Assembly (NCBI RefSeq): GCF_050948215.1
Contig: NW_027488580.1
Location: 1,178,001 to 1,242,000, forward strand
Length of the DNA: 64,000 nucleotides
Source of the DNA: Halictus rubicundus
Taxonomy: Eukaryota; Arthropoda; Insecta; Hymenoptera; Halictidae
Direction of reading: 5' to 3'
Part shown: positions 15,801 to 28,033 of the stretch, piece by piece
Layout of the letters: each line of letters opens with the position of its first letter
Position numbering within the stretch: position 1 is the stretch's first letter
Made by a program: the position numbers and the translations under genes
The notes under the pieces: generated by a model
Seen by the model: the letters and a program-made list of their open reading frames with translations, nothing else
What the model was told of the DNA's origin: nothing
Databases searched by the model: none

Positions 15801-15920
15801 TCCTCTATCCTATCCTATCCTCTATCCTCTCCTATTCTGTATCCTATACTCTACCCTATCCTATCCTCTATCCGTTCCTATCCTCTATCCTATCCTATCC
15901 TATCCTATTCTCTATCCTAT
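12854..15920. repeat. Higher-order repeat, 1811-bp unit
   Basis: The marker ATGCTATCATATCC at 12854 recurs at 14665. The marker ATGCTATCTTATCC at 13317 and 13962 recurs at 15128 and 15773. All three offsets are 1811 bp, and the internal distance of 645 bp is conserved. The two copies diverge shortly after 14105 and 15916. Copies share private variants such as CCGTTCC and CCGAGCC. Confidence 0.78.
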
Positions 15921-18723
15921 CCTCTATCCTATCCTATCCTCTATCCTATCCAATCCCCTATCCTATCATCTATCCGAGCCTATCCTCTATCCTATCCTAT
16001 CCTCTATCCTATAATATCATCTATCCTATCCTATCCACTATCCTATCCGATCCTCAATCCTATCCTATCATGAATCCTCTCCTATCCTCTATACGATCCT
16101 ATCCTCTATGCTATCTTATCCTCTATCCGATCATATACTTTATCCTATCCTATCCTCTATCCTATCCTATTCTGTATCCTATACTCTACCCTATCCTATC
16201 CTCTATCGTATCCTATCCTCTATCCGATCCTATCCTCTATCCTATCCTATCCTCTATCCTATCCCATTCTCTATCCTATCCTCTACCCTATCCTATCCTC
16301 TATCCTATCCTATCCTCTATGGTATCCTATCCTCTATCCTATCCTATTCTGTATCCTATACTCTACCCTATCCTATCCTCTATCCGATCCTGTCCTCTAT
16401 CCTATCCTATCCTATTCTCAATCCTATCCTCTATCCTATCCTATCCTCTATCCTATCCAATCACCTATCCTATCCTCTATCCGATCCTATCCTCTATCCT
16501 ATCCTATTCTGTATCCTATACTCTACCCTATCCTATCCTCTATCCTATCCTATAATCTATCCTATCCTATCCTCTACCCTATCCTATCCTCTATCCTATC
16601 CTATCCTCTATCCTATCCAATCCCCTATTCTATCCTCTATCCTGTCCTATCCTCTATCGTATACTATTCTCTATCCTATCCTCTACTATATCCTATCCTC
16701 TATCCTATCCTCCCTTCTATACTACCCAATCCCCTATCCTATCCTCTATACGATCCTATCCTCTATGCTATCTTATCCTCTATCCGTTAATATCCTTTAT
16801 CCTATCCTATCCTCTATCCTATCCTATTCTGTATCCTATACTCTACCCTATCCTATCTTCTATCGTATCCTATCCTCTTTCCTATCCAATCCTCGATCCT
16901 ATCCTCTATCCTATCCTCTATCGTATCCTATCCTCTAAACGATCCTCTCCTCTATACTATCCTATCCTCTATGCTATCATATCCTTTATCCTATCCTATC
17001 CTCTATCCTATCCTATTCTGTATCCTATACTCTACCCTATCCTATCCTCTATCGTATCCTATCCTCTATCCGATCCTATCCTCTATTCTATCCTATCCTC
17101 TATCCTATCCTATTCTCTATCCTATCCTCTACCCTATCCTATCCTCTATCCTATCCTATCCTCTATCCTATCCAATCCCCTATCCTATCCTCTATCCTGT
17201 CCTATCCTCTATCGTATACTATTCTCTATCCTATCCTCTACTATATCCTATCCTCTATCCTATCCTCTCCTCTATACTACCCAATCCCCTATCCTATCCT
17301 CTATACGATCCTATCCTCTATGCTATCTTATCCTCTATCCGATCCTGTCCTTTATCCTATCCTATCCTCTATCCTATCCTATTCTGTATCCTATACTCTA
17401 CCCTATCCTATCCTCTATCGTATCCTATCCTCTATCCTATCCAATCCTCGATCCTATCCTCTATCCTATCCTCTATCGTATCCTATTCTCTAAACGATCC
17501 TATCCTCTATACTATCCTATCCTCTATGCTATGTTATCCTCTATCCGATCCTATCCTCTATCCTATCCTATCCTCTATCCTCTCCTATTCTGTATCCTAT
17601 CCTCTACCCTATCCTATCCTCTATCCTATCCTATTCTCTATCCTATCCTCTACCCTATCCTATCCTCTATCCTATCCTATCCTCTATCCTATCCTATCCT
17701 CTATCCTATCCAATCCCCTATCCTATCCTCTATCCTGTCCTATCCTCTATCGTATACTATTCTCTATCCTATCCTCTACTATATCCTATCCTCTATCCTA
17801 TCCTCTCCTCTATACTACCCAATCCCCTATCCTATCCTCTATACGATCCTATCCTCTATGCTATCTTATCCTCTATCCGATCCTATCCTTTATCCTATCC
17901 TATCCTCTATCCTATCCTATTCTGTATCCTATACTCTACCCTATCCTATCCTCTATCGTATCCTATCCTCTATCCTATCCAATCCTCGATCCTATCCTCT
18001 ATCCTATCCTCTATCGTATCCTATTCTCTAAACGATCCTATCCTCTATACTATCCTATCCTCTATGCTATCTTATCCTCTATCCGATCCTATCCTCTATC
18101 CTATCCTATCCTCTATCCTCTCCTATTCGGTATCCTATACTCTACCCTATCCTATCCTCTATCCGATCCTATCCTCTATCCTATCCTATCCTATCCTATT
18201 CTCTATCCTATCCTCTATCCTATCCTCTCCTCTATACTACCCAATCCGCTATCCTATCCTCTATCCGATCCTATCCTCTATCCTATCCTATCCTCTATCC
18301 TATAATATCATCTATCCTATACTATTCTCTATCCTATCCTATCCTCTATCCTATACTATCCTCTATCGTATCCTATCCACTATCCTATCCGATCCTATCA
18401 TGAATGCTCTCCTATCCTCTATCCTATCCTATCCTGTATCCTATCCTATCCTCTATCCTATAATATCCTCTATCCAATCCTATCCTCTATCCTATACTAT
18501 CCTCTATCGTATCCTATCCTCTATCCTATTCTACCCTCTATTCTATCCAATTCCCTATCCTATCATCTATCCGAACCTATCCTCTATCCTATCCTATCCT
18601 CTATCCTATACTATTATCTATCCTATCCTCTACCCTATACTATCCTCTTTCCTATCCTCTCCTCTATACTACCCAATCCCCTATCCTATCCTCTATCCTA
18701 TCCTATCCTCTACCCTATCCTAT

Positions 18724-18823
18724 CCTCATGTCGTATCGTATCATGTCCTCTATCCTATCCAATCCCCTAGCCTATCCTCTATTCTGTCCGATCCTCTATC
18801 CTATCCTATCCTCTATCCTATCC
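18724..18823. repeat. Rare G-containing satellite variant, copy 2
   Basis: Second copy of the variant segment also seen at about 11541-11640, offset about 7183 bp. It has the same succession of unusual modules (CATGTCGTATCGTATCATG, then CCCCTAGCC, then TCTATTCTG). It sits between otherwise ordinary satellite modules. Confidence 0.6.
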
Positions 18824-21800
18824 TATCCTCTATACTATCCAATCCCCTATCCTATCCTCTATCCTATCCTATCCTCTATACTATCCAATCCCCTATCCTA
18901 TCCTCTATCCTATCCTATCCTCTATCCTATCCTCTACCCTATCCAATCCTCTATCCTATCCAATCACCTATCCAATCCTCTATACGATCCAATCCTCTAT
19001 CCTATCCTATCCTCTATCTTTTAATATCATCTATCCTATACTATTCTCTATCCTATCCTATCCCCTATCCTATCCTATTCTCTATCCTATCCTATCCTCT
19101 ATCCTATCCTCTACCGTATCCTATCCTCTATCCTATCCAATCACCTATCCTATCCTCTATACGATCCTATCCTCTATCCTATTCTATCCTCTTTCTTTTA
19201 ATGTCATCTATCCTACACTATTCTCTATCCTATCCTATCCTCTATGCTATACTATCCTCTATCGTATCCTATCCTCTATCCGATCCTATCCTCTATCCTA
19301 TCCTATCCTCCATCCTATACTATCATCTATCCTATCCTATCCTCTATCCTATCCTATCCTATCCTCTACCCTATCCTATCCTCTATCCTATCCTATCCTC
19401 TATCGTATCCTATCCTCTATCCTATCCAATCCCCTATCCTATCCTCTATCCGATCCTATCCTCTATCCTATCCTATCCTCTATAATATCGTATCCTCTAT
19501 CCTATCCAATCCTCTATCGTATCCTATCCTCTATAATATCCTCTACCGTATCCTATCCTCTATCCTATCCAATCACCTATCCTATCCTCTATACGATCCT
19601 ATCCTCTATCCTATCCTATCCTCTTTCTTTTAATGTCATCTATCCTATACTATTCTCTATCCTATCCTATCCTCTATGCTATACTATCCTCTATCCTATC
19701 CTATCCCATCCTCTATCCTACCCTATCCTCTATCCTATCCTATCCTCTATCCTATCCAATCAACTATCCTATCCAATCAACTATCCTATCCTCTATACGA
19801 TCCTATCCTCTACCCTATCCTATCCTCTATCCTATCCTATCCTATCCTATCCTCTATCGTATCCTATCCTCTATCCTATCCAATCCCCTATCCTATCCTC
19901 TATCCTATACTATCCTCTATCGTATCCTATTCTCTATCCGATCCTATCCTCTATCCTATCCTATCCTCTATCCTATCCTATTCTGTATCCTATAATATTC
20001 TCTATCCTATCCTATCCTCTATCCTATACTATCCTCTATCGTATCCTATCCTCTATCCGATCCTGTCCTCTATCCTATCATATCCTCTATCCTATCCTAT
20101 TCTCTATCCTATCCTCTACCCTATCCTATCCTCTATCCTATCCTCTCCTCTATACTACCCAATCCCCTATCCTATCCTCTATCCGATCCTATCCTCTATC
20201 CTATCCTATCCTCTATCCTATAATATCATCTATCCTATACTATTCTCTATCCTATCCTATCCTCTATCCTATAATATCCTCCATCGTATCCTATCCTCTA
20301 TCCTATCCTATCCTCTATCCTATCGTATCCTATCCTCTATCCTAATCCTATCCTCTATCCTATCCTATCCTCTATCCTATCCGATCCTCTATCCTATCCT
20401 ATCCTCTATCCTATCCTATCCTCTATACTATCCAATCCCCTATCCTATCCTCTATACGATCCTATCCTCTATCCTATCCTATCCTCTATCTTTTAATATC
20501 ATCTATACTATACTATTCTCTATCCTATCCTATCCTCTATGCTATACTATCCTCTATCGTATCCTATCCACTATCCTATCCTATCCTCAATCCTATCCTA
20601 TCCTGTATCCTATCCAATCACCTATCCTATCCTCTATACGATCCTATCCTCTATCCTATCCTATTCTCTATCCGATCCTATCCTCTATCCTATCCTATCC
20701 TCTATCCTATCCTATTCTGTATCCTATACTCTACCCTATCCTATCCTATCCTCTATCCTATCCTCTACCGTATCCTATCCTGTAACCTATAATATCATTT
20801 ATCCTATACTATCCTCTATCGTATCCTATCCTCTATCAGATCCTATCCTCTATCCTATCCTATGCTCTATCCTATCCTATTCTGTATCGTATACTCTATC
20901 CTATCCTATCCTCTATCCTATCCTATTCTCTATAATATCCTCTACCGTATCCTATCCTCTATCCTATCCAATCACCTATCCTATCCTCTATACGATCCTA
21001 TCCTCTATCCTATCCTATCCTCTTTCTTTTAATGTCATCTATCCTATACTATTCTCTATCCTATCCTATCCTCTATGCTATACTATCCTCTATCCTATCC
21101 TATCCTATCCTCTATCCTACCCTATCCTCTAGCCTATCCTATCCTCTATCCTATCCAATCAACTATCCTATCCTCTATACGATCCTATCCTCTACCCTAT
21201 CCTATCCTATCCTATCCTCTACCCTATTCTATCCTCTATCCTATCCTATCCTATCCTCTACCCTATCCTATCCTCTATCCTATCCTCTATCGTATCCTAT
21301 CCTCTATCCTATCCAATCCCCTATCCTATCCTCTATCCTATACTATCCTCTATCGTATCCTATTCTCTATCCGATCCTATCCTCTATCCTATCCTATCCT
21401 CTATCCTATCCTATTCTGTATCCTATAATATTCTCTATCCTATCCTATCCTCTATCCTATACTATCCTCTATCGTATCCTATCCTCTATCCGATCCTATC
21501 CTCTATCCTATCATATCCTCTATCCTATCCTATTCTCTATCCTATCCTCTACCCTATCCTATCCTCTATCCCATCCTCTCCTCTATACTACCCAATCCCC
21601 TATCCTATCCTCTATCCGATCCTATCCTCTATCCTATCCTATCCTCTATCCTATAATATCATCTATCCTATACTATTCTCTATCCTATCCTATCCTCTAT
21701 CCTATAATATCCTCCATCGTATCCTATCCTCTATCCTATCCTATCCTCTATCCTATCGTATCCTATCCTCTATCCTAATCCTATCCTCTATCGTATCGTA

Positions 21801-23232
21801 TCCTGTATCCCATTCTCTATCCTATCCTCTACTCTATCCTATCCTCTATCCTATCCTATTCTCTATCCAATCCAATCCCCTATCCTATCCTCTATCCGAT
21901 CCTATCCTCTATCCTATCCTATCCTCTATCCTATAATATCATCTATCCTATAATATCATCTATCCTATACTATTCTCTATCCTATCCTATCCTCTATCCT
22001 ATACTATCCTCTATCGTCTCCTATCCTATCTCCTATCCAATCACCTATCCAATCCTCTATCCTATCCTATCCTCTATAATAACGTATACTCTATCCCATC
22101 CTCTATCCTATACTATCATCTATCCCATCCTATTCTCTATCCTATCCTCTATCGTCTGCTCTGTCGTATCATATCCACTATCCTATCCTATCCTCAATCC
22201 TACCCTATCCTCTATCCTATCCTATCATCTATCCTGTCCTATCCTCTATCCTATCCTATCCTCTATCCTATCCTATCCTCTATCCTATCCTATGCTCTAT
22301 CCTATCCTATCCTCTATCCTATCCTATCCTCTATCCTATCCTATCGTCTATCCTACCCTATCCTCCATCCTAACCTATCCTCTATCGTCTCCTATCCTCT
22401 ATCCTATAATATCATCTATCCTATCCTATCCTCTATCCTATCCTATCCTCTATCCTATCCAATCCTCTATCCTATCCTCTATCCTATCCTATCCCATCCA
22501 ATATCCTATCCTATCCTCTATCCTATCCTATACTCTATCCTATCCTACCGTCTATAATATCGTATCCTCTATCCTATCCTATCCTCTATCCTATCCAATG
22601 CCCTATCCTATTCTCTATCCGATGCTATCGTCTATCCTATCCTATCCTCTATTATATCGTACCTTCTATCCTATCCTATCCTCTATCCTATCCTATCCTC
22701 TATCCTATCCTATCCTCTATCCTATCCTATCGTCTATCCTCTCCTATCCTCTATCCTATCCTATCCTCTACCCTATCCTATCCTCTATCCTATCCTATCC
22801 TCTATCGTCTCCTGTCCTCTATCCTATCCAATCCCCTATCCTATCCTCTATCCTATCCTATCCGATCCTCTATGCTATCCTATCCTCTATAATATCGTAT
22901 CCTGTATCATATTCTATCCTCTATCCTATAATATCATCTATCGTATCATATTCTCTATCCTATCCTATCCTCTATCCAATCCTATCCTCTATCCTATCCT
23001 ATCCTCTATCCTATCCTATCGTCTATCCTACCCTATCCTCCATCCTAACCTATCCTCTATCGTCTCCTATCCTCTATCCTATAATATCATCTATCCTATC
23101 CTATCCTCTATCCTATCCTATCCTCTATCCTATCCAATCCTCTATCCTATCCTCTATCCTATCCTATCCCATCCAATATCCTATCCTATCCTCTATCCTA
23201 TCCTATCCTCTATCCTATCCTATCCTACCAAC

Positions 23233-23532
23233 TGTAAAAGAAACACCTTGCGCTGCCTTGTATACAAGCGTGTGTCCGTTGCGCGAGGAAGGATTGTCGT
23301 TCCTCAGACAATGTTGTGGCGCGCGGTCGTCGCCCCGTGTTTTTCGACACAATAACTGATCGACGACGACTCGAGCTATAAGGTCAGAGTGAAAAACCGC
23401 CGACACTAGTTTTCGTTTTGAGTTGTCCGTTAAGCGAGTTCAGTTCACGTTCAGACTTGGCAGAGAACATTTAATAAAGCATCTTTCTAAATTACACGAT
23501 TTAACTTCCTGAAAAGACCCTTCCACTCTACA
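23233..23532 (+). repeat. Gypsy 5' LTR (300 bp)
   Basis: Direct repeat of 28188-28487, 299 of 300 bases identical by eye. It starts TGTAAAAG and ends CTCTACA. It contains a CTATAAG TATA-like stretch near 23376, an arthropod-type initiator match TCAGTT at 23440-23445, and AATAAA at 23473-23478. The promoter assignments are only motif matches, and the TATA-like stretch and initiator are too far apart to work as one core promoter. Confidence 0.95.
23473..23478 (+). promoter_or_regulatory. AATAAA in Gypsy 5' LTR
   Basis: Canonical polyadenylation hexamer inside the LTR; the identical copy lies at 28428-28433 in the 3' LTR. Presumably only the 3' copy is used for transcript end formation. Confidence 0.45.
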
Positions 23533-23548
23533 GTATCAGAAGTGGGAT
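23533..23548 (+). promoter_or_regulatory. Gypsy primer-binding site (tRNA-Leu-like)
   Basis: GTATCAGAAGTGGGAT directly follows the CA end of the 5' LTR, where minus-strand DNA synthesis is primed. It resembles the complement of the 3' end of metazoan leucine tRNAs (…ATCCCACTYCTGAYAC). The usual TGG that pairs with the tRNA CCA is absent here; the LTR's own CA precedes GTATC. The tRNA assignment is an inference from memory of tRNA-Leu acceptor sequence, not a search result. Confidence 0.5.
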
Positions 23549-23806
23549 AACTGAACTTTTTTTTTTGGAAACAGTTCGCGAGTTTAGTTAGCGCGTCCGT
23601 AAATTTTGGGCTATCCGTTTAGTATTGATTTCGTTAGTAGTGGAAGTTTTCAATAGTCATTTTCAGGATATTTTGGACTGGTTAGAACAAAGAATCTTTT
23701 GTGAAATTTTTATCCGTTTGGTAATTTTGTTTAAGAAACAGTGTTCTCGCGTGTTTCATCTTTTGTTTGACTTTGCCTTATTTTGGTTATTGAGAATATT
23801 TCGAAA
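23549..23806 (+). other. Gypsy untranslated leader
   Basis: 258 nt between the primer-binding site and the first ATG of gag-pol. It is AT-rich with a T-run at about 23556-23565. I see no conserved structure; packaging signals would be expected here but are not recognisable by eye. Confidence 0.6.
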
Positions 23807-26800
23807 ATGCCAAGACTGCCAATTTTGAAAGAATCCATCAGTGATTTCACGGTTTCGGAATTAAGAATCTTACTACGTTCGAGAAATCTGGCAAGCGGAG
23901 GTTCGAAGCACGATCTGCTCACACGACTACAAACCGAAATTCCAGATTGTGACGATCACCTGCAAGAATACGTAGAAGAACTCCAAGGATTGCGGGAAGA
24001 CGGTTTAACAGAACGAGACGATATAGTGGAAAATGCATCTTTGTTAATTGGGGAAGCAACAGTTCAAGAGAACAATGCCGTTAGTGCTCGCGAATTCGAA
24101 CTCCTCCGACGGGAAAAAGAACTTTTGATCCAACCTTCGCGACCCGAAGTCGGTAATGTTTCAGGACGATCCGTGAATATACGCCACATTGCCGAATTGC
24201 TGAATGAGTTTTCGGGTGATGGCGACAATTTTGGCAATTGGAAGCGGCAAGTAGAATTGTTGAGGCAAACGTATGAATTAGACGAAAATTCGACGCGCCT
24301 GTTGATCCACCAACGATTAAGAGGGAAGGCGTTGAACTGGTTTCGAGCACGATCAACTAACGTATCGCTATCCGTTTCGGGAATTTTTGAAAAGCTACAA
24401 TCACTGTTCGATCACCGTCCGAACAAACTGTCGTTAAGAAGGAAATTAGAAGCACGTATTTGGAAGAAAAATGAATTTTTCGCCGATTATTTTCACGATA
24501 AACTGACACTAGCCGAAGAAGTCAGTATCGACCAGGAAGAGTTAATTGACGTTGTTATCGATGGTATATCTGACACCGAATTGCGGAACCAGGCAAGGAT
24601 GCAATGCTTCGAAACAACAGATCAAATGCTGAAAGCGTTTTCGAAACTGACATTGGAGGATCCGAAACTTATTCAAGAGAGGAAAGAAGTGAAGTGGCCT
24701 GCGATAACGAAGAGGGCAGGAACGACGTCTCAAGGAATTCGTCGTGAAGATAAATGTTATAATTGCAATACCAGTGGTCACCTACAACGAGATTGCCGCC
24801 AGCCAAAGCGTGATTGGGGATCGTGTTTCAAATGTGGAAGCCGGTCGCACAAAGTCGATAGCTGCCCACAAAACCGGCAAGAAAGCAACGATTCTCTACC
24901 CAGAGCGTCACGGCAGGGATCATCGAGGCCGACGACTGTCAATCTGGTACAACCAACGTCGACGCAGACTCCATTTATGGTACCATTTAAATTTTCGCTG
25001 CATACTCACGATGGTAATACTTGTGATTATTCTCTATCTGCTATGAACGATTCAGGTTCTCCCGTCAGTTTGATTAAGTCTAGTTTTATACCCGTAGCGT
25101 TTCGGTCACCTTATCAACGTACAGATTCGTTTAGCGGGATCAATGGTTCACCTTTGAACGTTGAAGGCATTTTTGAAACGACTGTTTGTATAAATAATGT
25201 AGATATTTTCATGAAATTTTTAATCGTTCCGGATACTACTATGTATTACGCCGTTATTTTGGGACGAGACTATATATTAAATCCTTCGTTAAAAATAACA
25301 CTAGGACAACAATTCCAAATAGAGTGTGTCGACGATTTCGAAAAACAAATTTTACAGATTCAGTACGTCGATGGGTCAACGGACCCAATAAAAAATTTAG
25401 ATATAAACCCCGAAATGTCGGGCTTAACCGAGGCTGTTAAAAATTTATTTTTCGAAGCACTAAACTCTTGCGATAATAACAGCATTACTCCTACCGGTTT
25501 CGAGATGGCGATCGAGTTAAAAAATACGCAGCCTATTAGCTTTCGCCCCAGGAGACTCTCCTTCGCCGATAAAGGAAAATTGAAGGAACTTTTAGACACT
25601 TTGCTTAGAGATAAGATTATCCAACCAAGTAACTCTCCGTACGCGAGTCCAATTGTGTTAGTACGGAAGAAAACAGGCGACGTGAGGTTGTGCGTAGACT
25701 ATCGAGCATTGAATGCAATAACAATTCGAGATAATTACCCAACCCCGCTCATTGATGATCATTTGGACCAATTGAAAGGAAAAAAATATTTTTCTAAACT
25801 CGATTTACGTAATGGCTTTCATCACGTTAAAATGGCTAACGAATCCGTGAAGTATACTTCCTTCGTAACGCCACTCGGTCAATACGAATATTTGAAAATG
25901 CCTTTTGGCCTAACAAACGCACCGCGTGTATTCCAACGTTATTTATCTAACATTTTCCGTGAATTATTAAACGATCATAAAATATTATTGTATTTTGACG
26001 ACATATTGGTCGCAACAACCACAATAGACGATCATTTAAATATTCTGCGTAGTGTTTTTAGTTTAGCTGCTCAATATCAATTAGAGTTTCGTTGGGATAA
26101 ATGCTCCCTTTTGTACACACATGTGAACTATTTGGGTTATTTGGTAGACGAGACAGGAATACGGCCTAGCAAAGAAAACGTAGAATCTGTTCTGAATTAC
26201 CCTATTCCGAAGAATACCAAAGAACTACATCGGTTTGTTTGCCTAGCCAGTTACTTCCGTCGATTTATTAAAAATTTCTCAATTTTAGCGAAACCTCTTT
26301 ACGATATAATAAAAATGAACGCAGAATTTCGATTTGGTCCGAACGAACATCAAGCTTTCGAAATTTTGAAACAACGATTAGCAGAGGAACCTGTCTTAGC
26401 AATTTATGACCCGAAATTGGTAACAGAATTGCATTGCGACGCCAGTGCTAGTGGATTTGGAGCTATCTTGCTTCAGAAACAGACAGACGGACCTTTTCGA
26501 CCAGTATTTTACTTCAGCAAGCGTGCAAGTACCCCGGAATCAAAGTACCATAGTTTTGAATTAGAATGTTTATCCGTCATTTACGCAATTAAGAGATTTG
26601 ATATCTATCTGTCTGGAATACATTTTAAAATAATTACAGATTGTGACAGTTTTCGATTAACTCTGAGCAAACAAAATGTAAATCCACGTATTTACCGATG
26701 GGCTTTATTTTTAGAAAATTACGATTACGAGATAGAACATCGACGTAACGAGAGAATGAACCACGTAGATGCATTGAGCAGGTGTCATAATGTATTAGTT

Positions 26801-28033
26801 TTAGAGGGGAACACGTTCGAGCAAGTTCTAGCGTTAAAACAATGCCAAGACGAGACCATTCAGGCTATTCGGAAACGTTTGGAAATAACCGAAGACAAAG
26901 TTTACGAGCTTAGAAATGGTTTAGTATATCGGAAAGCAGGAAAAAACAAGTTATTATTTTATGTGCCACGGATATTAGAATCAAATGTATTGCGTGCCTC
27001 CCACGACGATTTGGGGCATTTAGGTGTCGGAAAAGTGGTCCAGCACATTACACAGGTATACTGGTTTCCGAACATACGACAAAAAGTTAAGCAGCACATT
27101 CGGAATTGTCTCAAGTGTATAGAGTTTTCCCCCTTGGAAGGCCGAAGCGAAGGGCTTTTAAACAATATTCCGAAAGACAATGTACCATTTAACACGATAC
27201 ATATAGATCATTGCGGTCCGTTTGAGAAAAGCGGGCGTAGTTATAAATTCATACTATTAGTTGTCGATGCATTTACAAAATTTATTAGATTGTTCGCGTG
27301 CAAGTCCACAACGACCGAGGAAGTTATTAAACATCTTAACGATTATTTCCGAAGTTACAGCAAGCCCAAACGTATAATTAGCGATCGCGGATCCTGTTTC
27401 ACGTCGAACATTTTTAAAGAATTTATTGATGAAGCAGGAATAAGCCACGTGCTAATAGCTGTCGGAACACCTCGAGCCAACGGACAGGCTGAAAGATATA
27501 ATAGATTAATAACGCCAATGTTAGCAAAATTATGCGAAGCACCCAAGGATTGGTCTTACGTTCTCGATAATGTAGAATACGCTATAAACAACACAATTTG
27601 CCAATCAACGGGAACTACTCCCAGCAAATTACTTTTCGGTGTGGACCAAGCAGGTAAAGTGAATGATAGCGTACGACCAATTCTTCTCGATAATATTGAT
27701 CAATCGAGAGATTTAGTTGCGATAAGAAACAATGCGTGCGCCGTTATTGATAAGATGCAAGATCGCAATAAATTACTATATGATCGGCGTCACAAACCGA
27801 GCACTCAATATGGAGTCGGAGATTATGTATTGATTAGGAATCACGACGTTACGCCAGGAGTCAATAAAAAGTTAATACCTAAGTTTAAAGGCCCATATGA
27901 AGTAATTAAGGTGTTAGATTATGATCGATACGTAGTCAGCGATATCGATGGGTTTCAACGAACACGTATACCCTTTTCGACGGTCGTAGGGCCCGACCAA
28001 ATGAAACTCTGGCCAAATAATCGTGATGACTAA
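23807..28033 (+). CDS. gag-pol: Gypsy gag-pol polyprotein (1408 aa)
   Basis: One uninterrupted ORF encodes the capsid and all enzymes for reverse transcription and integration. The ATG at 23807 has A at -3; the frame is open 24 bases upstream, but only from a TTG. Order: SAP-like helix-loop-helix motif (about residues 10-42), Gag capsid region (about 130-300), two CCHC zinc knuckles (CX2CX4HX4C, first Cys 317), retropepsin with DSG at 415-417 and a later ILGRD, reverse transcriptase with Asp666 (LDLRNG) and Y-F-D-D at 729-732, RNase H starting near Asp878, integrase with HHCC zinc site (His1066, His1071, Cys1101, Cys1104) and catalytic Asp1134, Asp1193, Glu1229 (35 residues between the last two), then a GPY/F module (Gly1362-Tyr1364). 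All catalytic residues are present, and no frameshift separates gag from pol. No chromodomain or envelope is seen. The clade within Ty3/Gypsy is not determined. The copy looks translation-competent. Confidence 0.95.
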   Translation: MPRLPILKESISDFTVSELRILLRSRNLASGGSKHDLLTRLQTEIPDCDDHLQEYVEELQGLREDGLTERDDIVENASLLIGEATVQENNAVSAREFELLRREKELLIQPSRPEVGNVSGRSVNIRHIAELLNEFSGDGDNFGNWKRQVELLRQTYELDENSTRLLIHQRLRGKALNWFRARSTNVSLSVSGIFEKLQSLFDHRPNKLSLRRKLEARIWKKNEFFADYFHDKLTLAEEVSIDQEELIDVVIDGISDTELRNQARMQCFETTDQMLKAFSKLTLEDPKLIQERKEVKWPAITKRAGTTSQGIRREDKCYNCNTSGHLQRDCRQPKRDWGSCFKCGSRSHKVDSCPQNRQESNDSLPRASRQGSSRPTTVNLVQPTSTQTPFMVPFKFSLHTHDGNTCDYSLSAMNDSGSPVSLIKSSFIPVAFRSPYQRTDSFSGINGSPLNVEGIFETTVCINNVDIFMKFLIVPDTTMYYAVILGRDYILNPSLKITLGQQFQIECVDDFEKQILQIQYVDGSTDPIKNLDINPEMSGLTEAVKNLFFEALNSCDNNSITPTGFEMAIELKNTQPISFRPRRLSFADKGKLKELLDTLLRDKIIQPSNSPYASPIVLVRKKTGDVRLCVDYRALNAITIRDNYPTPLIDDHLDQLKGKKYFSKLDLRNGFHHVKMANESVKYTSFVTPLGQYEYLKMPFGLTNAPRVFQRYLSNIFRELLNDHKILLYFDDILVATTTIDDHLNILRSVFSLAAQYQLEFRWDKCSLLYTHVNYLGYLVDETGIRPSKENVESVLNYPIPKNTKELHRFVCLASYFRRFIKNFSILAKPLYDIIKMNAEFRFGPNEHQAFEILKQRLAEEPVLAIYDPKLVTELHCDASASGFGAILLQKQTDGPFRPVFYFSKRASTPESKYHSFELECLSVIYAIKRFDIYLSGIHFKIITDCDSFRLTLSKQNVNPRIYRWALFLENYDYEIEHRRNERMNHVDALSRCHNVLVLEGNTFEQVLALKQCQDETIQAIRKRLEITEDKVYELRNGLVYRKAGKNKLLFYVPRILESNVLRASHDDLGHLGVGKVVQHITQVYWFPNIRQKVKQHIRNCLKCIEFSPLEGRSEGLLNNIPKDNVPFNTIHIDHCGPFEKSGRSYKFILLVVDAFTKFIRLFACKSTTTEEVIKHLNDYFRSYSKPKRIISDRGSCFTSNIFKEFIDEAGISHVLIAVGTPRANGQAERYNRLITPMLAKLCEAPKDWSYVLDNVEYAINNTICQSTGTTPSKLLFGVDQAGKVNDSVRPILLDNIDQSRDLVAIRNNACAVIDKMQDRNKLLYDRRHKPSTQYGVGDYVLIRNHDVTPGVNKKLIPKFKGPYEVIKVLDYDRYVVSDIDGFQRTRIPFSTVVGPDQMKLWPNNRDD

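Larger units (their letters stand above)
1..23229. repeat. Satellite block 1 (CCTAT/CCTCTAT satellite)
   Basis: Continuous tandem array built from CCTAT and CCTCTAT modules; the commonest arrangement is the 17-mer CCTATCCTATCCTCTAT. The + strand is almost entirely C, T and A, with G only in variant units such as those containing GATCC, CGTAT, CTGTAT or ATGCTAT. These variants recur in a fixed order and mark higher-order repeats. No stop codon occurs in the consensus on the + strand, so long forward frames arise in all three phases, all reading a Ser/Tyr/Pro/Leu/Ile peptide. I do not treat them as genes. The array runs into the Gypsy element at its right end. No other gene or RNA is visible in this block. 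Confidence 0.97.

Noticed and set aside
1..23229. CRISPR-like array
   Set aside because: Repeats are directly tandem with no unique spacers, in a eukaryotic setting.
23215..23406. 63-codon frame on the - strand in the Gypsy 5' LTR, with a copy at 28164-28361
   Set aside because: It lies in a regulatory LTR opposite to the element's transcription, is short, and is repeated only because the LTR is.
24081..27546. Several 60-90-codon frames antisense to gag-pol
   Set aside because: Shadow frames of a long real ORF with no recognisable domain.
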